Shown piece by piece: positions 44,134-51,626 of a stretch of DNA of 60,607 bases. The notes beneath the pieces were generated by a model that did no database searches, was not told the origin of the DNA, and worked only from the letters and a program-made list of their open reading frames with translations. The stretch's first letter is position 1. The number at the start of each line of letters is the position of its first letter. The stretch lies in contig NZ_CADIKF010000046.1 of NCBI RefSeq assembly GCF_902859875.1, forward strand, positions 1 through 60,607, given 5' to 3'. The stretch is from Paraburkholderia solisilvae (GTDB taxonomy: Bacteria > Pseudomonadota > Gammaproteobacteria > Burkholderiales > Burkholderiaceae). The translations under genes were made by a program, and so were the position numbers.

Positions 44134-45051
44134 GTGCCGGAGATCCTTTTGAATTTGTTTGTTCTGACGGACATTAATGAATCTCGAGTGATGCGAGTGT
44201 CTGTTACGCAGGAGTTGCAAAAATCAATAACCGTCTTGTTCAAGGAACAAGAAGAACGTTTTTTCAATGGAGTCGACGCTGAAGACTACTACAAGTTCGA
44301 CGGTAAGTATCGTCCAGAGGATCGTGAACTGCTCTACATCGAGGACTTTGATGACATTGACAAGCTTGGATCGGCGATTTCCGACCCGCTCGGCTATCCT
44401 GAGCTAAGCATCGAGAACGGAGGATTAGAGCACGTCCATGCGGTCTTCTCGGGATACGTCGACCAAGGTAAAACTCGTATATTGGCTCAGGCTTTTGATC
44501 GACGCAGAATCATCAGCCCCAAAGGCTTTTCGATCATCCATAGCAAGGATAAATTTACAAAATTCGACGGAACGGGTCTGACTCTTGACAATAAACTTAC
44601 AGCTGTTCTTGATGGAACAAAATTGTTATTTTCCAGCTTTCACTTCGTCAGGACAATTTTCGACGTTTCAAATTATTTTAAGGAAGCGACCGACGCTGAC
44701 GTTAAGGAATTCTGTCGGATTGGAGAAAAGCCAGCGGAAGCGCAAAAGGCATTCCTCGACACATGCGATGCGTGGACGCGTCGAAAAATTGGCCTGATTC
44801 GTCAATCCGGAATCTTAGAAAAAACACCGGCGGACCAAATCGCGAAAGTCGCCGTCAGCTTTGACATCGAAATAAAAACACAAGAAGTAGACGGAAAGCT
44901 CGCAATTGTTTTCCCGGACAAACGAGCCGAGTTGAAGCGCGTCCTCAGATTTTTGGACGAAGATTATTATCAGTCTCCGCTGAGTGATGCTCGCTACATA
45001 TCCAACTCGAAGACAGTCGCGAAGCCAGCCAAGGGCGCCGCGAAGCCATAG
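44134..45051 (+). CDS. kwaB: KwaB-like DUF4868 protein (Kiwa-type anti-phage system)
   Basis: A 305-aa soluble protein with the DUF4868 pattern: ELLYIEDFDDIDKL near residue 70, IRILAQAFDRRRIISPKGF-type beta hairpin near 118-135, and LTLDNKLTAVLDGTKLLFSSFHFVRTIFDVSNYF near 150-185. In Kiwa, KwaB is the DNA-binding effector that works with membrane KwaA. It starts at a GTG, with CAGGAGT 6 nt upstream, three bases after the kwaA stop, so the two are co-translated. The C-terminus ends in a short Lys/Ala tail. A truncated or fused form was not seen. Confidence 0.72.
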   Translation: MPEILLNLFVLTDINESRVMRVSVTQELQKSITVLFKEQEERFFNGVDAEDYYKFDGKYRPEDRELLYIEDFDDIDKLGSAISDPLGYPELSIENGGLEHVHAVFSGYVDQGKTRILAQAFDRRRIISPKGFSIIHSKDKFTKFDGTGLTLDNKLTAVLDGTKLLFSSFHFVRTIFDVSNYFKEATDADVKEFCRIGEKPAEAQKAFLDTCDAWTRRKIGLIRQSGILEKTPADQIAKVAVSFDIEIKTQEVDGKLAIVFPDKRAELKRVLRFLDEDYYQSPLSDARYISNSKTVAKPAKGAAKP

Positions 45052-45149
45052 AGGAGCCGACAACATCGGCCCACGTTTCAGTCTCTTAGGTGAGTCGTTT
45101 GGTGGATAGAATTTTGGAATTCGCTTAAGCCATTGTCGGGCAAGGGTTC

Positions 45150-45305
45150 GAGGCGGACCGTCTCACTGACAATGCGCAATCGTCTGCGCCGGCGTCGGAT
45201 CCGTCGGCGACGGATCATCCGGCTTGAGGTAGCGTGCCTGTGCGGCCGGAGCCATGGAAACGGCAAGCGATGCAGCGGCCTCGACTACATCAGCTAGCCA
45301 ATCAA
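45150..45305 (+). pseudogene. Decayed second copy of the lipoprotein 3' end
   Basis: From about 45164 (CTGACAATGCGCAATC) to 45302 (AGCTAGCCAATCA) the DNA aligns with 43380-43518, the 3' end of the lipoprotein gene. Identity is broken by substitutions and a short deletion that brings an early TGA. It has no start and no intact frame. Confidence 0.7.
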
Positions 45306-45325
45306 CACGTTTAAGCCGTCTTTAG

Positions 45326-45511
45326 CTACCTTTTCGCCAGTGCCCGGATGACGTCGTGGTGACGCTCGTACACCTTCTCCGCGGCCCGTAAGATAGCTTC
45401 GCGGCCCTCTTTGGTATCTGTAGCAATTCTCGCCTTGGACTCATGTATGCGGTCTCGTTCGGTTACTTCGATTCCGTGGATGATCCCGGTCTTCCCTTCC
45501 AATGCGCTCAT
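45326..45511 (-). CDS. Small protein or HNH fragment, 61 aa
   Basis: From the ATG at 45511 the peptide is a charged helical protein (GREAILRAAEKVYERHHDVIRALAKR at the C-terminus). The same frame extends upstream to a GTG at 45562 and encodes TLCVECHRQRN, the CxxCH end of many HNH endonucleases. So this may be a leftover C-terminal piece of an HNH protein. Ribosome site is weak. Confidence 0.4.
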   Translation of the reverse strand: MSALEGKTGIIHGIEVTERDRIHESKARIATDTKEGREAILRAAEKVYERHHDVIRALAKR

Positions 45512-45583
45512 ATAAGTCTCGGGCCGGTTGCGCTGTCTATGGCATTCTACGCAGAGAGTCACTCGAAAACGAACTGATCATAG

Positions 45584-45922
45584 ATGAGCATGAAGCACAA
45601 CAAACGCCAGCGCAAAAAACTGCACATCGGCGAATTCCAAGAGATGGGATTTCACGCGACGGCGGACCTGTCGCATCCGCTCGATGAAGCACAACGGGAC
45701 GCACTAATCGATGCATTTCTCGAGCAGTGCATCGAAGCAAACGACATGCTGTTCGGTGGCGGCATCAATCGAGATCTGGATGGATACATCGTTGCCGACG
45801 GCAAGCGGAAGTCCGCAACCGACGAGCAGCGCGAATGCGTTCGCCAATGGCTTGAAGGGCGGCCTGATTTCACGGCGGTCCGCGTTGAACCTCTAACTGA
45901 CGCTTGGTACGGGCACGATTAA
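45584..45922 (+). CDS. YggL family 50S ribosome-binding protein
   Basis: A 112-aa protein of the YggL/DUF469 family: RQRKKLHIGEFQEMGF opening, then FLEQCIEANDMLFGGG and a C-terminal VRVEPLTDAWYG. E. coli YggL associates with the 50S subunit. The start may instead be the second ATG at 45590. It is unusual as island cargo and may be a paralogue of a core gene elsewhere. Confidence 0.8.
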   Translation: MSMKHNKRQRKKLHIGEFQEMGFHATADLSHPLDEAQRDALIDAFLEQCIEANDMLFGGGINRDLDGYIVADGKRKSATDEQRECVRQWLEGRPDFTAVRVEPLTDAWYGHD

Positions 45923-46092
45923 CTATCTAGCATTCGTCGTTTCCCGGCTCGAAATGCTACGGTCGCACCTGACTCGCGATAGCAAACCTTCCGGACACTG
46001 AGAAAGCGAACTATCGGAGCAGTGGTCGGCAGATGTTAGTGCGTTCTCGTCCAAGGCCCTGTTATGTGTCGGCAAGGTGTGCCTTTTAGAGC

Positions 46093-46905
46093 TCACGGTG
46101 CAATCAGTACTCTGACCGTCAGTTCATCCTGAGTCGCATTAAGATCGTTCTCAATCCCGCGCGGGTTATTGATTCTTCCATCGGGGTCGTATACGAAGCA
46201 AAACAAAGTCCGACAGTTTGGATGTTTTTTGTACTTGGCGATGTCAACGATAAGTTGTTCGCCGAGGTGTCGCGCGTTTAATCCTTCGCGCGATTTCTTG
46301 ATTTCGACGACTGCCTCGATTTCCGGCAAGAGAAAGTCAACACGCGATGATGCACCCGCATAGCTCGGTGTCCACTCCTCGGGCCGCACATCATCGAACG
46401 CCAGTCGCAGCAGAGCGTGGAAAAGGTCCTGCACGTCGTATTCGTCATTCACATCCAGGGTGGGGCGATCTTGGCGTCGAATTCGAAGTTGCTTCGCGAC
46501 CAGATGGAATCGTGCGCCTATCTGATACAAAGCTTCGATGCGATCGGGTGCCGTTGGCGCGTCCGGCGCCGCATGTGTGCTCCTCATACACCCCGGACTC
46601 CTCTTGACTCGAGCGAGAACCGCGTTGACTAGACCTTTTACGTTTTCCACGCCTCGATACGAGGGAGAGCCGACGTAGTTGCTGACGCTGTCGTTGAGGT
46701 AGGCACTCACGGTTCTCGCGTGATGCAAACCATCAACCATCTCATCCTTAAACAGGTCGAACAGTTCGAGACCGATCTCCCTGAACCGGCTTTCATCCCC
46801 ATGAGCGATTGAGATAGCGTCTCTTGTCTTTGTGAATCGACCAAGAATCGCGTTAAGCTCGGCAGAGTAGGATTCCAGTGAGTCTATGAGCTCGTCTCGG
46901 GTCAT
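46093..46905 (-). CDS. PD-(D/E)XK nuclease domain protein
   Basis: A 270-aa protein. The N-terminal half is helical and charged. The C-terminal half, from DVQDLFHALLRLAFDDVRPEEWTPSY, holds a restriction-endonuclease-like core: SRVDFLLPEIEAVVEIKKSR supplies the D and ExK catalytic residues, followed by GEQLIVDIAKYKKHPNCRTLFCFVYDPDGRINNPRGIENDL. This class is recurrent in islands and is proposed to cut DNA in defence; no methylase lies nearby. Both catalytic halves are intact. Confidence 0.8.
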   Translation of the reverse strand: MTRDELIDSLESYSAELNAILGRFTKTRDAISIAHGDESRFREIGLELFDLFKDEMVDGLHHARTVSAYLNDSVSNYVGSPSYRGVENVKGLVNAVLARVKRSPGCMRSTHAAPDAPTAPDRIEALYQIGARFHLVAKQLRIRRQDRPTLDVNDEYDVQDLFHALLRLAFDDVRPEEWTPSYAGASSRVDFLLPEIEAVVEIKKSREGLNARHLGEQLIVDIAKYKKHPNCRTLFCFVYDPDGRINNPRGIENDLNATQDELTVRVLIAP

Positions 46906-47010
46906 ATCGGACTTTTTGCGACGCTGTAAGGATCTGTCGAGTTTAGTTCGCCATTCTGTTTATTGAAAGCTACGAACTTGGATGCGCGAGACTCTGCCTG
47001 TGACGCCGCT

Positions 47011-47262
47011 CTATCCGCCTAGATGGTGACGCGTGACTCCGACTATTCCAGCTGGCGTTTCGACGGCGTTACCCGCGATAAAGCCGCTTCCCTTGCCGCC
47101 TGCGACACGCAAATACTCAACTTCGACTTTTGCCGAGTTGATGATGACCTGGGCGATCTCCGCAATGGCTTTTGCACGGTCAATTTCAGCAGGGTCTTTG
47201 CCGTCCTTCAGTGACTCCATCGCTCGAAACAGGTGTTGCCGAAGGTCCGCTATCGTGTTCAT
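47011..47262 (-). CDS. Small phage protein, 83 aa
   Basis: MNTIADLRQHLFRAMESLKDG...EIDRAKAIAEIAQVIINSAKVEVEYL resembles short helical proteins that accompany HNH genes in Burkholderia prophages. AAGGAAAG is about 6 nt before the ATG at 47262. It overlaps the 3' end of the HNH gene by 77 bp, which is more than usual and suggests that the HNH C-terminus has drifted. Confidence 0.6.
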   Translation of the reverse strand: MNTIADLRQHLFRAMESLKDGKDPAEIDRAKAIAEIAQVIINSAKVEVEYLRVAGGKGSGFIAGNAVETPAGIVGVTRHHLGG

Positions 47263-47743
47263 CAACTTTCCTTTTTAGTTGTGCATGCAACCGGATCACG
47301 TCGCGCAGCTCAGGAGGATATTTCTCAAACCAATGACGTTTGAAGACTTCGCTAGACGTCGACAATTCCAGATTCTCCAGGCCTACATTGAAGCGATTGC
47401 CATCTTTGAATGTCACGACGAATCCGTCTGGAATTGGTCCATGCGCAGCAGTCCAGACAAGGTGATGGGCTATCACCCAGTCCGTCCGCCAATTGCCCGT
47501 ATTGGACACCTTCCGAGTCAGATAGCCGCCATTTGTTACGCGCTCACTTCCGATGGGCAAGGCGTTCGGCGCGGGGAGGCGATTCTTTCGTATTCTCAAC
47601 TCCTCCGCTTTGGATCTAATTGACGCCGCGGGGCGGCCCCATTCAGCAGCAAGGGTCGGCGTCGGTACAAACGGGTATCTGGCGACGAGTCTCTCGAGAT
47701 CCGCAGGGGTCCAACGCTTTCGGGGGCGGTATGGTCTTGCCAT
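47186..47743 (-). CDS. Phage HNH endonuclease-like protein
   Basis: A 185-aa protein. Residues 1-55 form a Myb/SANT-like DNA-binding region (RKRWTPADLERLVARYP, AAEWGRPAASIRSKA). Residues 75-130 are an HNH_3-type core: GYLTRKVSNTGNWRTDWVIAHHLVW then FKDGNRFNVGLENLELST. The tail overlaps the next gene. It is the rightmost island gene, transcribed away from attR. Confidence 0.7.
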   Translation of the reverse strand: MARPYRPRKRWTPADLERLVARYPFVPTPTLAAEWGRPAASIRSKAEELRIRKNRLPAPNALPIGSERVTNGGYLTRKVSNTGNWRTDWVIAHHLVWTAAHGPIPDGFVVTFKDGNRFNVGLENLELSTSSEVFKRHWFEKYPPELRDVIRLHAQLKRKVDEHDSGPSATPVSSDGVTEGRQRPC

Positions 47744-47931
47744 TATGGTTTCGTCCTTCACGCGACGGCCATGTAAGAGGAGCGTACTATGGGTTTACGG
47801 CTTTGCTTTTCGCTTCTTAAGTCCACGGCACTAACTTGCATCGACCTCACCGAATTTTGGCGGGTTGTATGGTGGGTAGCGCCCCGCAACCTGCCGGATC
47901 GCCCTGCCAGACGGTCATTCATAGAGGACAT

Positions 47932-47945
47932 GCCCTCCGCCAGCG
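47932..47945. repeat. attR: 14-bp direct repeat of the tRNA-Ser 3' end
   Basis: GCCCTCCGCCAGCG repeats 38512-38525 exactly, without the rest of the tRNA. It marks the right edge of the island. Confidence 0.8.
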
Positions 47946-47953
47946 CATCATTG

Positions 47954-47977
47954 AAACGGGCCTTCGGCCCGTTTTTC
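47954..47977 (+). terminator. Terminator, probably the original tRNA-Ser terminator
   Basis: AAACGGGCC / GGCCCGTTT stem with TTC loop and T-run, 8 bp past attR. There is no plus-strand gene ahead of it within the island end, while in a restored chromosome it would follow tRNA-Ser by about 30 bp. Confidence 0.85.
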
Positions 47978-48493
47978 ATTTCCGCCCTCGCGAGTTGCAC
48001 AACAGCATCACAGGCTGAAGTGGCACTCCGTCTCTTTGCACGGCACAGCACGGCCGGCACGCGGTGAACCAGCAAACGCTCATGCATGCGTCGAATGGCG
48101 ACGCTGTCGTTCGTTATCCGGATCAGTTTCATAGAGCAAACGCGCCGATCAAAGACGAACGCAATCGTGACAGCACGGCACCTGAACGGCGCTCGTCCGA
48201 CGACGAACGCCGCAATGAACATACATCAATCGCCCCACAAGCGAACTGCGCAACCCGCCGTCGAACATCCGAAAATCCCGATGCTGTGTGCGAACACACG
48301 CACCTTCGGCCGACACGTCCGCTCACGCACCAGTCCAACCCGCAAGCCAACCCTTCGCACAACACGCACACCCGCCGGAAGCACACCGGCCGGGCGTTCC
48401 CCATCATCCAGGTTACATCCGTAAACCGCCGATACAATTGAACCAGAACCCTTCCTTGCATCGCCCTTCTCACACTAAAGGAAGGAGGCTGCA
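47978..48493. other. 516-bp gap after the island, no gene seen
   Basis: Frames here are His/Arg/Thr- or Cys/Arg-rich noise. The last 15 bases contain the GGAAGGAGG ribosome site of the lipoprotein gene at 48494. Confidence 0.45.
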
Positions 48494-48835
48494 ATGCTCA
48501 AAACTGCTCTCGTCGCCGGGGCGGCTGCAATCCTGACCGGCTGCGTCGTCGCGCCGCCCGGCTATTACGGTTACCCGTACGGACCTTACGACGCGTATGA
48601 CCCCGGTTACGCGTATGCATACGGTCCAGGCTACTACCCAGGCTACTACCCGGGTTACTACCCATATCCCGCGTACGGCAGCGTCAACATCGGCTTCTGG
48701 GGTGGCGGCTGTTGCTTCGGACACGGCTACTACCATCACGGCGGCTACTGGCATGGCGGCGGAGGCTGGCACGGCGGCGGAAACGGCTGGCATGGCGGAG
48801 GCGGTGGGCATGGCGGCGGGGGCGGCCGCCACTAA
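48494..48835 (+). CDS. Gly/Tyr/His-rich small lipoprotein
   Basis: A 113-aa lipoprotein: signal MLKTALVAGAAAILTGC with lipobox, then a Tyr/Pro/Gly repeat region (GYYPGYYPGYYPYP) and a His/Gly tail with WHGGG repeats. A CC pair (GGCCFGHG) sits between them. The tail could bind metal ions, which is inference. GGAAGGAGG precedes the ATG by about 5 nt. Confidence 0.75.
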   Translation: MLKTALVAGAAAILTGCVVAPPGYYGYPYGPYDAYDPGYAYAYGPGYYPGYYPGYYPYPAYGSVNIGFWGGGCCFGHGYYHHGGYWHGGGGWHGGGNGWHGGGGGHGGGGGRH

Positions 48836-48992
48836 TCGCCAAAGCACACGACACCGCGCCTCGCGGCGTCGTCGCTCAAGCGGCGCCCGTGACCGTGCGC
48901 CGCCCCTCGTATCCGTATGAACATGAATTGAATCGCGCAGCACGTCGACTACGATCCTGATACAGGCTACCCGCCGCACGCAGGTATCGAAG

Positions 48993-49526
48993 ATGATGTT
49001 CGATCGCGCCCATGACCGCCGCTCCGTTCTTCCCGCCATCCGGGCCGCCGCCGAATGCGCGCTGCCCGCCGCATGCGGCGCCGCACTCGTGCTGCTCTTC
49101 GCGCTCAGCGCCTGCACCTTCACCCCGCCGCCCAAACCGGTAGCGAGCGTGCCGCTCGAAGCGATCAACAGCCTCACGCTCGACCAGTACCGCAAAGCCG
49201 TTGCGAAACGCATTCTCGAGCGCAATCCATCTTACGTGCTGCAAGGTTCGCCGCAAGCGATGCTGCGCTCGCTGGTCGTCGTGTCGTTCGTGGTCGACGG
49301 CCGCGGACAGATCGTTGCGTCGTCGGTGTATCGCACGAACGGCGACGACGAGGCGGAAAGCACCGCGCTCGCCACGCTGCGCCGCTCCGCGCCGTTACCT
49401 CTACCGCCCGCGAAACTGCTCGATCGCGCAGGCCACCTCGAGCTATTCGAAGACTGGCTTTTCAACGACAACGGCAAATTCCAGCTGCGCACCTTCGCCT
49501 CTCCACAGGCACAAACCTTCGATTGA
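48993..49526 (+). CDS. Lipoprotein with TonB-like C-terminal domain
   Basis: A 177-aa exported protein. After a 27-residue lead-in comes a hydrophobic stretch ending LFALSAC, a probable lipobox. Residues 60-130 resemble TonB_C/TonB-like folds: VAKRILERNPSYVLQG, VVVSFVVDGRGQIVASSVYRTNG, ESTALATLRRSAPLPLPP. With no ExbB/ExbD nearby and a lipid anchor in place of a membrane helix, it is not a standard energy transducer. The start could be 48993 or 48996. Confidence 0.65.
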   Translation: MMFDRAHDRRSVLPAIRAAAECALPAACGAALVLLFALSACTFTPPPKPVASVPLEAINSLTLDQYRKAVAKRILERNPSYVLQGSPQAMLRSLVVVSFVVDGRGQIVASSVYRTNGDDEAESTALATLRRSAPLPLPPAKLLDRAGHLELFEDWLFNDNGKFQLRTFASPQAQTFD

Positions 49527-50043
49527 CGCGGTGCACGATGCAGGCCGCGGTCAGTCGCATGACAGTCGTGACAAACGAAGCAACGCGAGGCGAAGCCGTT
49601 CTTTAATGTGACAACGCTTCGGTGTCGATATAATTTCGTCACGCTTGCGCCGGGAAACTCCCGGCATCGCTTTCGCCGCAGGGTCATCCGCCTGCCGCGA
49701 ACAGCACGGTCGCCGCGTGCCGCGTTATCCGCGCGTTCGCCCGTCCGCCACGCATCGACGGCACGCTGCCAGAACCGACAGCAGTCCGACAGGTATGCCG
49801 CGCCGGCATGGCACACGCGCCGCAAGCGGCCTGAGCAGCGTGCTGGCGTTGCATGAAAGTTGCACACTCAAACATACTGCCCTCCGGGCGTCAGGGCTTG
49901 TTCCACGCTTCGATCAGCCCGCCCGGTATGTCCAATCAAACACGGGTGCACCGACATCCACGGCCGGCACCGCGCGTATCGTGCATGACAGAAGGCCGAA
50001 CGCGCACGCACGCGGTCGCACCATCGATACTGGAGTTCTACGC
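49527..50043. other. 517-bp gap with a consensus -10 about 415 bp before the MFS gene
   Basis: TATAAT at 49629-49634 with a poorly spaced GTGACA upstream would give a leader of about 400 nt for the transporter gene. No terminator hairpin was found inside it and no coding frame is convincing. Confidence 0.4.
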
Positions 50044-51351
50044 ATGTCCTCACCGCCGATCTCAACCGCGGGCCCGAACGTCGGTCAGCAACAAAGCACC
50101 GCACGCATCATCTTCGCCAGTTTCATCGGCACGGCCATCGAGTTCTACGACTTCTACGTGTACGCGACCGCCGCGGCGCTCGTGATCGGCCCCGTGTTCT
50201 TCCCACACGGCTCCGCCACCGCACAGGCGCTGTCCGCATTCGTCACGTTCGGCATCGCGTTCGTCGCGCGCCCGATCGGCTCGTTCCTGTTCGGTCACTT
50301 CGGCGACCGCATCGGCCGCAAGTCGACACTCGTCGCATCGCTGCTGGTCATGGGTCTGTCCACCACGCTGATCGGCTTTGTGCCCGGCTACGATTCGATC
50401 GGCAGTCTCGCGCCGATCCTGCTATGCGTGCTGCGCTTCGGCCAGGGCATCGGGCTCGGCGGTGAATGGGGCGGCGCCGCGCTGCTCGCCACCGAAAACG
50501 CGCCGGCCGGCAAGCGCGGCTGGTTCGGCATGTTTCCGCAACTCGGGCCGTCGGTCGGCTTTCTCGCGTCCAATGGCCTGTTCTTCGGGCTCGCGCTGTC
50601 GCTCTCCGACGAGCAGTTTCGCAGCTGGGGCTGGCGCGTGCCGTTTATCGTCAGCGCGGTGCTGGTCGCGCTCGGCCTGTACGTGCGGTTGAAGATCGCC
50701 GAAACGCCGGCGTTTCGCGCGGCTATCGAGCGGCACGAACGGGTGCGGGTGCCGGTCGCAACGCTGATCGCGCGCTACTGGTGGCCGACGCTGCTCGGCT
50801 CGCTCGCGATGGTCGTCTGCTACACGCTGTTCTATATCTCGAGCGTGTTCTCGCTGTCGTATGGCGTATCCGCGCTGCACTTCACGCGGCCAGGCTTCCT
50901 CGGCATGCTGTGCGTCGCGGTGGTGTTCATGGCGCTCGCCACGCCGTTCTCCGCGTGGGCCAGCGACCGCTTCGGCCGCAAGCCGGTGCTGATCGTCGGC
51001 GCGCTGCTCGCGTGTGCGTCGGGCTTCGCGATGGCGCCGCTGCTCGGCAGCGGCTCGATGCCGCTCGTGCAGTTGTTCCTGATCATCGAGCTGTTCCTGA
51101 TGGGCGTCACGTTCGCGCCAATGGGCGCGTTGCTGCCCGAGCTCTTTCCGACCAACGTCCGCTATACCGGCGCGGGTGTGTCGTACAACCTCGGCGGCAT
51201 ACTCGGCGCATCGGTCGCACCGTATATCGCGCAACTGCTCGCGGCGCGCGGCGGTCTCACGTGGGTAGGCGGCTATGTGTCGGTGGCCGCGCTCGTGAGT
51301 CTGTTCGGCGTGATCTGCATGCGCGAGACACGCGATGCACGTCTCATGTAA
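50044..51351 (+). CDS. MHS-family MFS transporter
   Basis: A 435-aa inner-membrane metabolite:proton symporter with 12 predicted helices. MHS/ProP-type features: IGTAIEFYDFYVYATAAALVI at the start, GHFGDRIGRKSTL between helices 2 and 3, GLGGEWGGAALLATENAP in helix 4-5, and SDRFGRKPVLIVGA in the repeat half. The substrate is unknown; relatives import organic acids or osmolytes. The N-terminal in-frame extension to 49645 has no homology, so I chose the ATG at 50044. Confidence 0.93.
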   Translation: MSSPPISTAGPNVGQQQSTARIIFASFIGTAIEFYDFYVYATAAALVIGPVFFPHGSATAQALSAFVTFGIAFVARPIGSFLFGHFGDRIGRKSTLVASLLVMGLSTTLIGFVPGYDSIGSLAPILLCVLRFGQGIGLGGEWGGAALLATENAPAGKRGWFGMFPQLGPSVGFLASNGLFFGLALSLSDEQFRSWGWRVPFIVSAVLVALGLYVRLKIAETPAFRAAIERHERVRVPVATLIARYWWPTLLGSLAMVVCYTLFYISSVFSLSYGVSALHFTRPGFLGMLCVAVVFMALATPFSAWASDRFGRKPVLIVGALLACASGFAMAPLLGSGSMPLVQLFLIIELFLMGVTFAPMGALLPELFPTNVRYTGAGVSYNLGGILGASVAPYIAQLLAARGGLTWVGGYVSVAALVSLFGVICMRETRDARLM

Positions 51352-51370
51352 AGCATCGCTTTGCAGCAGT

Positions 51371-51401
51371 AAAAAACCCGGGCGCAGTCACTGCGCCCGG
51401 G
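51371..51401 (-). terminator. Terminator between MFS gene and small lipoprotein
   Basis: CCCGGGCGCAG / CTGCGCCCGGG stem with a 3-nt loop. On the minus strand it is followed by six T residues, so it serves the gene at 51477-51626. It may also stop plus-strand reading weakly. Confidence 0.85.
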
Positions 51402-51476
51402 ACCAGGCATCGCAACAGCAACCGGTGTGACGCCGCCTCCCTGTCGATCGTCACGCCGGCCACGCGATGCACTGCA

Positions 51477-51626
51477 TCACCGGTAGTAGTACCCGTCGTG
51501 ATGATGATATCCGCCGCCGCCGTCGTACGGCACGACGATACATCCGCTCAACCCGGTCGCCAGCACCGCCCCCGCAATCAACGTCGCTATCAGGCGCTTC
51601 ACGTCACGCTTCACTGCACTTTTCAC
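51477..51626 (-). CDS. Small lipoprotein with His/Tyr/Gly tail, 49 aa
   Basis: GTG at 51626, with GGGAGA 6 nt upstream. A basic start (VKSAVKRDVKR) leads into a hydrophobic stretch ending GLSGC, a lipobox. The mature part is only about 20 residues: IVVPYDGGGGYHHHDGYYYR. It has its own terminator. Resembles the larger lipoprotein at 48494 in style. Function unknown. Confidence 0.65.
   Translation of the reverse strand: MKSAVKRDVKRLIATLIAGAVLATGLSGCIVVPYDGGGGYHHHDGYYYR

Larger units (their letters stand above)
38526..47945. mobile_element. Degenerate tRNA-Ser genomic island (about 9.4 kb) with phage remnants and defence-type genes
   Basis: Evidence for an island: flanking 14-bp repeats, one inside a tRNA 3' end; a displaced terminator beyond the right repeat; an integrase C-terminal fragment at 40611; frameshifted small-terminase and phage HNH genes; AT-rich segments (39300-40560 and 43520-45050) in a GC-rich chromosome; and core genes on both sides. 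It lacks an intact integrase, so it is probably fixed in place or moves only with help from another element. Cargo includes an NDT/TIR-like protein, a Cas2-fold protein, a Kiwa-like pair, YggL and a PD-(D/E)XK nuclease. Confidence 0.85.

Noticed and set aside
47789..48067. Plus-strand frame crossing attR
   Set aside because: Spans the repeat and the terminator hairpin and has no ribosome site.
48129..48494. 121-codon minus-strand frame before the Gly/Tyr-rich lipoprotein
   Set aside because: Cys/Arg/Val-rich product, no ribosome site; it overlaps the leader of the lipoprotein gene.
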